From: Pseudomonas sp. DTU_2021_1001937_2_SI_NGA_ILE_001
GTDB lineage: Bacteria > Pseudomonadota > Gammaproteobacteria > Pseudomonadales > Pseudomonadaceae
Assembly: GCF_032463525.1 (NCBI RefSeq)
Contig: NZ_CP135971.1
Span: 4,154,001 to 4,218,000, forward strand
Reading direction: 5' to 3'
Length of the DNA: 64,000 nucleotides
How positions within the stretch are numbered: the stretch's first letter is position 1; every line of letters starts with the position of its first letter. The position numbers and the translations under genes were made by a program. The notes beneath the pieces were generated by a model. That model worked only from the letters and a program-made list of their open reading frames with translations, searched no databases and was not told the origin of the DNA. Of the stretch, positions 44,156-53,138 are shown one piece after another.

Positions 44156-45382
44156 TCAAGGCCAGCGGCGGAAGATCAGCGAGGTGTTGACGCCGCCGAA
44201 GGCGAAGTTGTTGTTCATCACGTACTCGTTGCTCATGGCCCGCGGGGCGTCCTTGAGGTAGTCCAGCTCGCCGCACTGCGGGTCGATGTGCTCCAGGTTC
44301 AGGGTGTGGATGTAATGGTCGCGCTTGAGCATCTCGATACTGAACCACGACTCCAGCGCGCCACACGCGCCCAGGGTGTGGCCGAGGAAGCTCTTCTGCG
44401 AGCTGATCGGCATGCGTGGGCCGAACAGCTCGCAGGTGGCCAGGGTCTCGGCGATGTCGCCCTGCTCGGTGGCGGTGCCGTGGCCGTTGACGTAGCCGAT
44501 CGCGCCAGGCGCCAGCGCGGCGTCCTGCAGCGCCAGCTCCATGGCGCGGCGCATGGTCACCTGTTCCGGGCGGGTGCTGTGCGCGCCGTCGGCATTACTG
44601 CCGAAACCGACGATCTCGGCATGGATGCGCGCACCGCGTGCCAAGGCGTGTTGCAGTTCTTCGAGCACCAGCATGCCGGCGCCTTCGCCGATCACCAGGC
44701 CATCACGCCCGGTGTCGTAGGGGCGCGGGCTGCTTTGCGGCGCGTCGTTCTTCAGGCTGGTGGCGTACAGCGCATCGAACACCATGGCCTCGGTGGGGCA
44801 CAGTTCTTCGGCGCCACCGGCGAGCATCATCGGCAGGCGGCCGAACTTGATCGCCTCGTAGGCGTAGCCGATGCCCTGGCTGCCGCTGGTGCAGGCGCTG
44901 GAAGTGGGGATCAGCCGCCCGGTGAGACCGAAGAAGATGCTGATGTTCGCCGCCGTGGTGTGCGGCATCATGCGCACGTATGAATTGGCGTTCAGGCCAT
45001 CGGCCACCGAGTTGAGCAGCATGTTGCCGAACGCCTTGATCTCTTCGGTACTGCCGGTGGACGAGCCGCAGGCGGTGCCCATGCGCCCGTCGCGGATCAG
45101 CGGGTCGTCGAGCAGCCCGGCGTCGCGCAGCGCCTGTTCCGAGGCCGCCACCGCCAGGCGCGACACCCGGCCCATGCTGCGCAGTTGCTTGCGGGTCCAG
45201 TGCGCCGGCACCTCGAAATCGTCCACCGGCCCGGCCAGGCGCGTGTTCAGTTCGCTGAAGCGATCCCACTCCGCCATGTAGCGAATGCCGCTGCGGTTGG
45301 CGGCGAAGTTCGCCGCGATACGCTCCCAGTCGCTGCCCAGTGAGGTGATGCCGGCCATGCCGGTCACGACAACGCGCTTCAT
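44156..45382 (-). CDS. apeR: APE beta-ketoacyl-ACP synthase (ApeR-type, FabF-like)
   Basis: 408 residues. Condensing enzyme with an intact Cys-His-His set: Cys164 (SSACTSGSQGIG), His301 (NGHGTATEQGD) and His335 (SFLGHTLGACG), plus the Lys of SSQKS. In Xenorhabdus the ApeR homodimer takes part in APE chain building (family knowledge). ATG 45382 overlaps the ketoreductase stop by one base (TGATG) and has GGAGG about 9 bases upstream; GTG 45388 and TTG 45385 are poorer. Last gene of the cluster. Confidence 0.93.
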   Translation of the reverse strand: MKRVVVTGMAGITSLGSDWERIAANFAANRSGIRYMAEWDRFSELNTRLAGPVDDFEVPAHWTRKQLRSMGRVSRLAVAASEQALRDAGLLDDPLIRDGRMGTACGSSTGSTEEIKAFGNMLLNSVADGLNANSYVRMMPHTTAANISIFFGLTGRLIPTSSACTSGSQGIGYAYEAIKFGRLPMMLAGGAEELCPTEAMVFDALYATSLKNDAPQSSPRPYDTGRDGLVIGEGAGMLVLEELQHALARGARIHAEIVGFGSNADGAHSTRPEQVTMRRAMELALQDAALAPGAIGYVNGHGTATEQGDIAETLATCELFGPRMPISSQKSFLGHTLGACGALESWFSIEMLKRDHYIHTLNLEHIDPQCGELDYLKDAPRAMSNEYVMNNNFAFGGVNTSLIFRRWP

Positions 45383-46110
45383 CAACACAACCCTCCATTG
45401 ACCGCCAGCACCTGGCGGGTGATGTAGGCCGCCTCGGCGGACATCAGGAAATTCACCGCGCCAGCGACTTCTTCCGGGGTGCCCATGCGCTGCGCCGGGA
45501 TCATCTTCATCAGCTCTTCCACCGGCACGTTCTCGTCGAGCATCGCCGTGTCGATCAGCCCGGGGGCCACGCAGTTGACGGTGATCCTGCGCTTGGCCAG
45601 TTCCACCGCCAGGGCCTTGGCCGCACCGATCAGGCCGGCCTTGGAGGCGCTGTAATTGACCTGGCCACGGTTGCCGATCAGCCCGGACACCGAGGTGATG
45701 CAGACGATCCGCCCAGGTGCGCGGCGGCGGATCATCGGCATGCTCAGCGGGTGCAGCACGTTGTAGAAGCCATCGAGGTTGGTGCGGAGCACCTGGTCCC
45801 AGTCGTCGTCACCCAGCGCCGGGAAGGCACCGTCACGGGTCAGCCCGGCATTGAGCACCACGCCGTAGTAGGCACCATGGGCCTCGACGTCCTGCTCCAG
45901 GATGGCCTTGCACGCCGCACGGTCGGACACATCGAACTGCAGCACACGGGCCTGGCGGCCCAGTGCCTGGATCTCGGCCTGCACCGCCTCGGCCTCGCGT
46001 CGGCCGCTGCGGCAGTGCAGTACCAGGTCGTAGCCGGACTGTGCCAGGCGCAGCGCGATGGCCCGGCCGATGCCGCGGCTGGACCCGGTGACCAGGATGG
46101 ATTCAGTCAT
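45382..46110 (-). CDS. apeQ: APE 3-oxoacyl-ACP reductase (ApeQ-type, FabG-like SDR)
   Basis: 242 residues, short-chain dehydrogenase/reductase. NADPH-binding TGSSRGIG (residues 8-15), NAG at 87-89, catalytic Ser140 in CITSVSG, Tyr153 and Lys157 in YSASK. Reduces the 3-keto group in each polyene elongation round. It overlaps the upstream dehydratase by 8 bases and the downstream ketosynthase by 1. Confidence 0.95.
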   Translation of the reverse strand: MTESILVTGSSRGIGRAIALRLAQSGYDLVLHCRSGRREAEAVQAEIQALGRQARVLQFDVSDRAACKAILEQDVEAHGAYYGVVLNAGLTRDGAFPALGDDDWDQVLRTNLDGFYNVLHPLSMPMIRRRAPGRIVCITSVSGLIGNRGQVNYSASKAGLIGAAKALAVELAKRRITVNCVAPGLIDTAMLDENVPVEELMKMIPAQRMGTPEEVAGAVNFLMSAEAAYITRQVLAVNGGLC

Positions 46111-46561
46111 GCGTGGGCTCCTTGGCCAGGTATTGGGCGGTGTTGGGCGGGCAATAGACGTTGAGACGGGCGAAGGCCTGGATGCCGGGGCCGCTCAGGG
46201 TGCATTCGAACACGCCCATGCCGCTCTCGTCTTGCAGTGAACGCTGGGCGTGGATGTGCAGCTCGCTGCCGGCAGGGAAATGCTCGGCATTGCATTCGAA
46301 GCGGCGGGTGCCCAGCAGAAAGCCCAGGCGTACCGGTTCGCCGCGCTGGCGCGCCTGGCAGCCGGCGAAGGCCGCCACGCTCTGCGCCATCAGCTCGATG
46401 CCGACCCAGGCCGGCAGGCTGCCGTCGGGGGCGTTGAACAGGCCACCGGGGCGAACGCTCAGGCGGGTCTGGATACTGTCGTCGTCGAAGGCCAGCACCT
46501 GATCGATGAGGATCATGTCAGCAGCGTGCGGCACCAGTCCGGCGACCGGCCAGTCGGTCAT
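46103..46561 (-). CDS. apeP: APE 3-hydroxyacyl-ACP dehydratase (ApeP-type, hotdog fold)
   Basis: 152 residues, single hotdog domain. The putative catalytic His12 (VPHAADMILID) and Glu56 (WVGIELMAQSVAAF) match the FabZ-like arrangement. Family work shows ApeP pairs with ApeI to dehydrate the growing polyenoyl-ACP; here the ApeI-like domain is fused to the ligase (see 56740-58443). Overlaps apeO by 4 bases and apeQ by 8. Confidence 0.92.
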   Translation of the reverse strand: MTDWPVAGLVPHAADMILIDQVLAFDDDSIQTRLSVRPGGLFNAPDGSLPAWVGIELMAQSVAAFAGCQARQRGEPVRLGFLLGTRRFECNAEHFPAGSELHIHAQRSLQDESGMGVFECTLSGPGIQAFARLNVYCPPNTAQYLAKEPTHD

Positions 46562-47751
46562 GGCGCGTCTCCGATAATCAGGCTGATGTTGTTGCCCCCG
46601 AAGGCGAACGAGTTGCTCATCAGGTAGCGGGGCGTGTCACCGGGCAGGCGGCTGTGCGCGCCGGTCCAGCTCAGCGCCGGTAATTGCGGGTCGGCCTGGC
46701 CGTCCCAGACGTGCGGCGGCAGGGCGCGGCGGGTATTGTCCGGCGTCAGGCACAGCCAGCAGAACGCCGCTTCCAGTGCCCCGGCGGCGCCCAGGGTGTG
46801 GCCGCTCATGGCTTTGCTCGACGAGCAGGGCACGCCTTGGGGAAACAGCGCCTGCACGGCCAGGCTTTCCATGGCGTCGTTGTGCAGGGTGGCGGTGCCA
46901 TGCAGGTTCAGGTAGGCGATCTGGCTGGCCTGCAGGCCGGCGCTGTGCAGCGCGCGCTGCATCGATTCGCGAGCGCCACGGCCACTGGGCTCCGGCGCCG
47001 AAATGTGGTGGGCGTCGCTGCTGGCTCCGGCTCCGAGCAAGGCGATGCCCGGTGTATCGCCCGCCTCGCGGGTCATCAGAAACAGTGCCGCCGCCTCGCC
47101 GATGTTGATGCCATCACGATTGCGCGAGAACGGGTTGCAGCGTTGCCGCGACACCGCTTCCAGAGCGGTGAAACCGTTGAGGGTGAGCTGGCACAGGCTG
47201 TCCACGCCACCGCACAGCACCGCGTCGCACAGGCCCAGGTCCAGAGCACGGCGGGCGCTGAGCAAGGCCCGGGCGCTGGAGGTGCAGGCCGTGGAAATCA
47301 CATACGCCGGGCCGCTGAGCTGCAGCCACTCGGCGAGGAAATGCGCCGGGGCGCCAAGCTCCTGCTGCTGATAGTCGTAGTGTTCGGGAAAGCTCCGGTC
47401 GCGCAGCCAGGTGCCCAGGCTGCGGCTGGCCTCATCGATACCCGAGGTGCTGGTGCCGAGAATCACGCCGATGCGCGAGGCGCCGTAGCGGGCAATGGCG
47501 GCGCGAATCGATGCTTCGATCTGCAACGCGGCAGCCAGCAGCAGCTGGTTGTTGCGGCTGTGCATACCGAGGTGGCCGGGTATCGCCGGCAGCTCGCCAC
47601 GCACCGCACCCACCGGCAGCTCGATACCGGGCACCCAGCCTGCCTCGTGGCGCATGCCGCTGCTGTCCCCGGCAAACAGCGCGCGCGCCACGCTGTGTCG
47701 GTCATTGCCCAGCGCGCAGACCAGGCCCAGGTCATTGAGGTAGGCGGTCAT
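46558..47751 (-). CDS. apeO: APE beta-ketoacyl-ACP synthase (ApeO-type)
   Basis: 397 residues. Second condensing enzyme, with Cys156 (ISTACTSSARAL), His284 (NLHGTATLHND) and His318 (MSGHTLGAAG), so it is catalytically complete. In characterised systems ApeO acts as the KS partner of the chain-length-factor-like ApeC. Start ATG 47751 overlaps the lipoprotein gene in an ATGA. The frame is open upstream but lacks homology there. Confidence 0.93.
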   Translation of the reverse strand: MTAYLNDLGLVCALGNDRHSVARALFAGDSSGMRHEAGWVPGIELPVGAVRGELPAIPGHLGMHSRNNQLLLAAALQIEASIRAAIARYGASRIGVILGTSTSGIDEASRSLGTWLRDRSFPEHYDYQQQELGAPAHFLAEWLQLSGPAYVISTACTSSARALLSARRALDLGLCDAVLCGGVDSLCQLTLNGFTALEAVSRQRCNPFSRNRDGINIGEAAALFLMTREAGDTPGIALLGAGASSDAHHISAPEPSGRGARESMQRALHSAGLQASQIAYLNLHGTATLHNDAMESLAVQALFPQGVPCSSSKAMSGHTLGAAGALEAAFCWLCLTPDNTRRALPPHVWDGQADPQLPALSWTGAHSRLPGDTPRYLMSNSFAFGGNNISLIIGDAP

Positions 47752-48233
47752 GGGCGGTTTCCTTGGTCGAGCGGGCTGATGCGGTAGTGCAGGCCCCCGG
47801 GCAATTGCAGTTCCAGGCGTGGGGCGGCGCGGTAGTCGACGACCCAGCGCGTGCCCAGCTGGCGCAGCATGCCTTGTTGGCGCGCTTCGGGGTAGCGTCT
47901 TGCCAGCTCCGCTTCCGGAGTCAAGGCAAACAGCAGCGCGGCAAACAGCTCGCGGGCCTGCGGGTTGGGCGGCAGCAGGCCATCGGCCTGCCATTGGCCG
48001 TCGACCAGGCGCTGGCGGGCCTGGGGAATGCCCAAGGGGTCCATCATCGACCAGCGCAGCGCGCTGTCTTCGCGTTGCACGATCAGCAGCGCGTCCTCGC
48101 GCTGGCCGGCCTGCTCGCGTTCGACATGCCACTGGCTTGGCAGCGCCAGTGTCGGCAAACCCACCGGCAGCGGCGCCTGCGCCGCACAAGCGGCCAGCAG
48201 CACAGTGAACAGCAGGGCGAACAGGCGCTTCAT
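47748..48233 (-). CDS. DUF3261 lipoprotein (ApeN-type)
   Basis: 161 residues. Lipoprotein signal peptide MKRLFALLFTVLLAACAAQ with lipobox LAAC (Cys16). The mature part resembles DUF3261 proteins, which occur almost only in APE-type clusters; it is likely an outer-membrane partner in moving or anchoring the pigment, perhaps working with the LolA-like protein. Overlaps apeO and the methyltransferase gene by 4 bases each. Confidence 0.85.
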   Translation of the reverse strand: MKRLFALLFTVLLAACAAQAPLPVGLPTLALPSQWHVEREQAGQREDALLIVQREDSALRWSMMDPLGIPQARQRLVDGQWQADGLLPPNPQARELFAALLFALTPEAELARRYPEARQQGMLRQLGTRWVVDYRAAPRLELQLPGGLHYRISPLDQGNRP

Positions 48234-48964
48234 GAGGCGCTACCCGCCAGCGGCTTGCGCGCCACCACGTTGACCAGGGTTTCCTCGCGCTGGCCGAACG
48301 GCTTGGGCTTGCGCAATTTCAACAGCTCCAGCAGGCCGAAGTCGCTGGAACGGCTCCACCACAGGTAGGGGTAGGAGACATTGCCCGCGCCGAACTCGAA
48401 GCCCTGGCCGCGCAGCATGTCCAGGTACTGGGCGGCGCTCTTTTGCACGTGCATGGGGTGGCGGAACAACCAGCGGATCACCCAGGTGTCGATGTAGGCC
48501 TCGGTGGATTCGGCGAACAGCAGGTAGCCGCCAGGCTTGAGCACCCGGTAGAACTCGGCCAGGGCCTGCTCCTGCTCCACCAGGTGGTGGAAGGTCTGGT
48601 GGCAGAACAGCAGGTCGACGCTGGCGTCGGGCAGCGGCAGGCTGGCGCAGTCGCTGCCGATCAGCTCGACATCCAGACCCAGCCGCGCGGCCTCGCTGGC
48701 GCTCTGTTCGAGGCTGTGCGGGTCGGCATCCACGCCGATGATGCGCGTGGGCTGGAACACCCGCTGCAAGTGCAGGAACGACTTGCCCTGGCCGCAGCCG
48801 GCGTCCAGCAGCACCGCCTCGCCGGGCGGTGGCGCGTCGAACAGCCCGCGCAGGTCCTCGATCGCCACCCGCAGCACCCAGTACTGCCAGGTGTAGCTGC
48901 GCAGGAACCACAGGCCGAAGCGGGTCTCTTCGACGTAGCTGTCGCTCAGGTACGGACCGCTCAT
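48230..48964 (-). CDS. SAM-dependent methyltransferase of the APE cluster
   Basis: 244 residues, class I methyltransferase. Motif I VLLDAGCGQGKSFLHL (about residues 51-66), acidic end of beta2 GVDADPHSLEQ, then the VDLLFCHQTFHHLVEQEQAL and VLKPGGYLLFAEST blocks. Target not determined; aryl ring C-methylation or O-methylation is known in aryl polyenes. ATGA-type overlaps on both sides. Confidence 0.88.
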   Translation of the reverse strand: MSGPYLSDSYVEETRFGLWFLRSYTWQYWVLRVAIEDLRGLFDAPPPGEAVLLDAGCGQGKSFLHLQRVFQPTRIIGVDADPHSLEQSASEAARLGLDVELIGSDCASLPLPDASVDLLFCHQTFHHLVEQEQALAEFYRVLKPGGYLLFAESTEAYIDTWVIRWLFRHPMHVQKSAAQYLDMLRGQGFEFGAGNVSYPYLWWSRSSDFGLLELLKLRKPKPFGQREETLVNVVARKPLAGSAS

Positions 48965-50208
48965 GAGGCCTGGCTCGCACAGACTTCAGCGAGCATGCGC
49001 AGGCGCCGCTTGGGCTCGCTGACGAAGGGGTTGTTCAGGTCCCAGGCGTAGCCGGCGAGGATCGAGCTGATCATTGCGCGGATATCGGCCTGGCCGCCTT
49101 CGAAGAAGATCACGTCCTGGAAGCTGCCGTCGTACCAGCCCTCCACGTAGGCGCGGAAGGTGTCCACACCGCGCTTGAGCGGCACGGCAAAATCCTGTTC
49201 CCAGTCCACCGCCTCGCCGCGCAGCTGGCGGTCCAGCAGGTGGGCAGCCATGCTCGCCGAACGCATGGCGATGGTCACCCCGGAGGAAAACACCGGGTCG
49301 AGGAATTCCGCGGCGTTGCCCAGCAGCGCGAAGCCGGGGCCGTGCAGGCGCTTGACGTTGGCCGCGTAGCCGCCGATGGTCCGCGCCGGGGTGTCCCACA
49401 CGGCGTGCTTCAGGGTGTCGCGCAGGCGCGGGGTCTCGTCGATGAAGGCGCGCAGGCAGGCGTCCAGGTCCTGGGGCTGCTCGGCAAAGCGTTCGGCACT
49501 GGCCACCACGCCCAGGGAGCAGCGGCCGTTGCTGAAGGGAATGGTCCAGAACCACACGTCACGGTGCTCGGGGTGCACGCTGACGAGGATCTTGTTGCGG
49601 TCGAAGGCCGGGTCGTCGATGTGGTCCTCGACATGCGTGAACACCGCCTGGCGCAGCGGAAAGCCCGACGGTGCTTCGAGGTCGAGCAGGCGCGGGAGCA
49701 CGCGGCCGTAGCCGCTGGCGTCGAGTACGAAGCCGGCCTGCAGGGAGTACTGGCTGCCGTCCTCACGGCGTACTTCCAACAGCCCCTGGCCACTGCTGAA
49801 GTCGGCGCCGAGCAGTTCTTCCTGGTAGCGGATCTCCACGCCCTGCAGCGCCGCCTGGTCGGCCAGCAACTGGTCGAAGTCGGCACGCTGCACTTGGAAG
49901 GTGCTGGGCTTGCCGGGGGTGAAGGTGTTGCCGAAGTCGAAGTCGGAATAGCGCTCGCGCCAGGCGAAGGCTGCGCCATTCTTGTACTGGAAGCCCGCCG
50001 CCTGCACGGCGTCGAGCATGCCGGCTTCCTCGACGAAGTCCAGGCAGTGCGCCAGCAGGCTCTCGCCGATGGAGAAGCGCGGGAAGCGCTGGCGTTCGAG
50101 GATCAGCACGTCGTGGCCCTTGCGCTTGAGCAGCGCGGCGGCGATGGCGCCGGCCGGCCCGGCGCCGATGATCACCACCGGGCGATATTCCATATCAGTG
50201 CTTGGCAC
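48961..50208 (-). CDS. FAD-dependent oxidoreductase with flavin-halogenase signatures
   Basis: 415 residues. FAD Rossmann motif GAGPAGAIAAALLKRKG (15-31), then the GES segment, Lys76 in the YKNGAAFAW block at the place of the halogenase catalytic lysine, WFWTIP (219-224) matching WxWxIP, and FLDPVFSSGVTIA. These are features of the tryptophan-halogenase/geranylgeranyl-reductase group; xanthomonadin clusters carry a relative and their product is brominated. Some members are not halogenases, so the activity is uncertain. GTG at 50208 with AAGGAG 5 bases upstream is chosen; ATG at 50193 is the alternative. Overlaps the MMPL gene by 14 bases. Confidence 0.85.
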   Translation of the reverse strand: MPSTDMEYRPVVIIGAGPAGAIAAALLKRKGHDVLILERQRFPRFSIGESLLAHCLDFVEEAGMLDAVQAAGFQYKNGAAFAWRERYSDFDFGNTFTPGKPSTFQVQRADFDQLLADQAALQGVEIRYQEELLGADFSSGQGLLEVRREDGSQYSLQAGFVLDASGYGRVLPRLLDLEAPSGFPLRQAVFTHVEDHIDDPAFDRNKILVSVHPEHRDVWFWTIPFSNGRCSLGVVASAERFAEQPQDLDACLRAFIDETPRLRDTLKHAVWDTPARTIGGYAANVKRLHGPGFALLGNAAEFLDPVFSSGVTIAMRSASMAAHLLDRQLRGEAVDWEQDFAVPLKRGVDTFRAYVEGWYDGSFQDVIFFEGGQADIRAMISSILAGYAWDLNNPFVSEPKRRLRMLAEVCASQAS

Positions 50209-52564
50209 AGTGACTCCTTACCGGTCGGTCGGTTGCCTTGTCGATTGAGTGGGGGCTGGCGGCACTGGCCCAGGGTGCCAGCAGGAAGCTGAACACCAGG
50301 CCCAGGCTCACCGCCAGGCCGAAGTTGCTGATCGCCGGTGTCTGCGACAGCGCCAGCAGGCCGAACGACAGCCAGGTGGTGAGGGCCGCCAGCAGGGTGC
50401 CGAGCAGGCTCACTGCGGCGCCACCGACCTGCTCGCGCATGAGGATCGCGTAGTCGACGCTGATCGCGGTGACCAGCAGCAGGCCGAACAGGCTGAATAG
50501 CGTCAGCGGCTGACCCAGCCAGCCGAGGCTGGCCAGACTGCACAGCGCGGCGAGCAGCGGCAGGGCGACGATGCGCACGGCCCCGCCGAGGCCGAACGGG
50601 GCGATCAGCAGGGCGACGATCAGCACGCAGGACAGCAGCTTGAGTTCGGCAGCGCTGACCTGGGTCTGGGCGAATACGCCATTGAGGGCGCCCAGGCGGT
50701 CCACCAACTGCACGCCGGGCAGGTCCTTGGCCTGGGCCAGCAGCACCTGTGGATCGCCCAGGCCTTGCAGGCTGACGATGGCGGCCACGCCGTCGCCATC
50801 ACGACCCAGCCACAAGGGGCGCCAGGCTTCGCTGAGCGGCCCGGCCAGGGCCTGCTCGATACCTTGCAGCGGCAGCGCCTGCAGCTGCTGCAGCTCGGCG
50901 TGCAGCGCGGCGTCGCTGACCCCCAGGGCGAGCAGCGGCTGCCAGTATTCCGGCAAGCGAGCCAGGGCCGTGCGGGTAGCCTGCTGGTCGGCGGTCGAAG
51001 CGAGCAACTGGCCGAGGGCCATATAGCCGCGCAGCTGGCCGTTGCCGACCTGTGTGTCGAGGCGTTGGGTGAGGGCGCGCTGGCGTTCCAGCAACTGCTG
51101 TTCGTCTTGGGCGCGGATGAGGAAGAACTGGCTGGTCGGCTGGTAGCCGGTGATTCGCGCGATGGCCCGGGCTTCGTCAGTCAGGGCGGCGGGGGCGGAA
51201 ATCCACTGGCGGATATCGTTGCGGGTGCTCAACTGCCACAGGCCCGCCGCACAGAACGCCGCCAGCAGCGCCAGCAGCATGGGCGTACCGACTCGGCGCA
51301 GCAGGGCCTGACGTGCGTCGAGCAGGCGTTGGGCGAGATCCAGTGGCCACTGCGCCGGGCGCAGTTCGACCCGCGCCAGCAGCGCCGGCAGCAGGCACAC
51401 GGCGGTGAGGTAGGCGCCCAGCAGACCGGCGGCGGAGAAGGCGGCGATCTGGGTCAGTGCCGGGAACGGCGTCCAGGCCAGGGCCAGGTAGCCGATGCAG
51501 CTGGTGATCAGGCTCAGGGTCAGGCCCGGCAGGGTCACACGCAACGCCGGCCAGGCCCGCCAGGGCTTGAGGCTCCAGCTCTTGGACAGGTAGTGCAGCG
51601 GGTAGTCCACGGCCACGCCGATCAGGCTGGAGCCCAGCACCAGAGTCATGACGTGCAGGGTGCCGAACAGCGCCACGCAGGCCACCGCGCCGAACAGCAT
51701 GCCCACCAGCACCGGCACGAAGGCCAGCAGCACGCGCCAGCGGCGGAACGCCAACAGCAGCAGCAGGAGAATGCCGAGGGTGGCGCCACCACCGACCCAG
51801 GTGATTTCCTGGCGTGCCTGCTGCTGGCCGGCGGCGGCGTACAGCAGGCCGCTGGCCGCCAGCAGTTGGCCGTGGGCCTGGGTGACCTGGTTGCGCGCTT
51901 CGGCCACCTGCGCGGCGACCCGCGTCGGCAGCTGCAGGTCGAAGGCATCGCCAGCAGTGCGCACGCGCAGCAGCACCCATTGCTGGCCGTCGGCCTCGGC
52001 GACCAGCGCACCACTGGCGAGGTCCGGCTGTACCGCGCCGGTGCGCGGCAGGCCGTTCTGGATGCGCCCGGTCAGCCCCAGCCAGTCGTCCTGGCCGGGC
52101 ACCAGGCTGAAGCTGGCGAAGGGGTCGAACAGGCTCTGCACGCGCTGTTCGATGAAGCGCTGCGGTTGTTCGATCAGCAACTGGCGGTCTGCTGCCGGGA
52201 GCATCGCCAGGCGGCCCTGCAGCAGTTGCGTGCGGATCGCCGGCAGGTCGGCGGCGAGGTTCCACTGGACCTTCTCGAACAAGCCGCTGGCCTGCCATTG
52301 CGCAGCCAGCTCACGGGTCAGGTCGATGGCACGCTGGCGTTCGGCATGCCCGACCAGCACCAGCATTTCCCGGTTCAGCGGTTCCTGCATGCGCTGCTCG
52401 GCGCGCAGCTCCAGCGGATCGGGACGGCTGCCCGGCACCAGATCCATGAGGTTGGCCGACAGCGGCGCGCCCTGCCGCCACTGCCAGCCGGCCACGGCCA
52501 GCACCGCCAGCAAAATCAGCAGGAACAGGCGCGGCAGGCGCCGCTCAGGATTGGAAATCTTCAC
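50195..52564 (-). CDS. MMPL/RND-family exporter of the APE cluster (ApeM-type)
   Basis: 789 residues. Two repeated RND modules: a membrane helix (about 10-30) and a large periplasmic domain, five helices from VGGGATLGILLLLLLAF, then a second periplasmic domain and another five-helix block (SCVLIVALLIAPFGLGG). The acidic residue pairs of proton-driven RND pumps appear in GVAVDYPLHYLSKS and AISVDYAILMREQ. Likely moves the polyene lipid across the inner membrane or extracts it from that membrane. Overlaps the LolA-like gene by 20 bases. Confidence 0.92.
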   Translation of the reverse strand: MKISNPERRLPRLFLLILLAVLAVAGWQWRQGAPLSANLMDLVPGSRPDPLELRAEQRMQEPLNREMLVLVGHAERQRAIDLTRELAAQWQASGLFEKVQWNLAADLPAIRTQLLQGRLAMLPAADRQLLIEQPQRFIEQRVQSLFDPFASFSLVPGQDDWLGLTGRIQNGLPRTGAVQPDLASGALVAEADGQQWVLLRVRTAGDAFDLQLPTRVAAQVAEARNQVTQAHGQLLAASGLLYAAAGQQQARQEITWVGGGATLGILLLLLLAFRRWRVLLAFVPVLVGMLFGAVACVALFGTLHVMTLVLGSSLIGVAVDYPLHYLSKSWSLKPWRAWPALRVTLPGLTLSLITSCIGYLALAWTPFPALTQIAAFSAAGLLGAYLTAVCLLPALLARVELRPAQWPLDLAQRLLDARQALLRRVGTPMLLALLAAFCAAGLWQLSTRNDIRQWISAPAALTDEARAIARITGYQPTSQFFLIRAQDEQQLLERQRALTQRLDTQVGNGQLRGYMALGQLLASTADQQATRTALARLPEYWQPLLALGVSDAALHAELQQLQALPLQGIEQALAGPLSEAWRPLWLGRDGDGVAAIVSLQGLGDPQVLLAQAKDLPGVQLVDRLGALNGVFAQTQVSAAELKLLSCVLIVALLIAPFGLGGAVRIVALPLLAALCSLASLGWLGQPLTLFSLFGLLLVTAISVDYAILMREQVGGAAVSLLGTLLAALTTWLSFGLLALSQTPAISNFGLAVSLGLVFSFLLAPWASAASPHSIDKATDRPVRSHCAKH

Positions 52565-53138
52565 GCTGCGCGTCGCTCAGGGCTGGAAGGGCGTGGCTGT
52601 CGAGCATCTTCAGCACGGTGCGGTCGCCCTGGGTTTCGTGCAGTTCGATCTGCCGCACCAGCTCACCGCCTTCGATGTCGATCTGCTTGAAAACCTGCTG
52701 CAGCAGCATCGAGCGCGGCACCAGCACCAGTTTCCAGGCCTGCGCGTCGCCGCTCAGTTGCAGTTCGAAGTCGCGCTGCAGGCCGCTGCTGTCGCCTTGC
52801 AGCACGGCCAGGAACAGGCGGTTCTGCTCGGTGCCGGCCGCCTTGCCGGGCAGTTTCTGCCAGCCCTGGGCGTCGCGGCGGGCGATACCGTCGGCGGTAA
52901 TGCGATAGTCCTGCTTCAGCGGCGCTTCGAGCAGCCACAGCAGGCCGAACTGCCGTGCCAGCACGAAGTGCCCGGTGCTGGTCAGCGGCTGCGGCAGGGC
53001 GCGCAGGTGCTTTTCCTGGATGAAGCGACCCTCGATGGCCGACGGTCGCGACAATTGTTCGCTCAGTTGTTGCAGGTCGAAGGCCAGGGCCTGCGCCGAC
53101 AGGCACAGCAGGACCAGGGCGGTGAACAGGCGCTTCAT
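52545..53138 (-). CDS. LolA-like outer-membrane carrier protein (ApeL-type)
   Basis: 197 residues. Cleavable signal peptide (MKRLFTALVLLCLSAQALA). The mature beta-rich LolA/LolB-like fold is suggested by SAIEGRFIQEKHLRAL and FVLARQFGLLWLLEAP, the latter resembling the LolA segment before its hydrophobic cavity. Probably ferries the lipidic pigment through the periplasm, rather than lipoproteins. Overlaps the thioesterase gene by 4 bases. Confidence 0.87.
   Translation of the reverse strand: MKRLFTALVLLCLSAQALAFDLQQLSEQLSRPSAIEGRFIQEKHLRALPQPLTSTGHFVLARQFGLLWLLEAPLKQDYRITADGIARRDAQGWQKLPGKAAGTEQNRLFLAVLQGDSSGLQRDFELQLSGDAQAWKLVLVPRSMLLQQVFKQIDIEGGELVRQIELHETQGDRTVLKMLDSHALPALSDAQREDFQS

Noticed and set aside
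50765..52690. 641-codon Gln/Gly-rich plus-strand frame opposite the MMPL gene
   Set aside because: Complement of the MMPL exporter; no similarity to any real protein.
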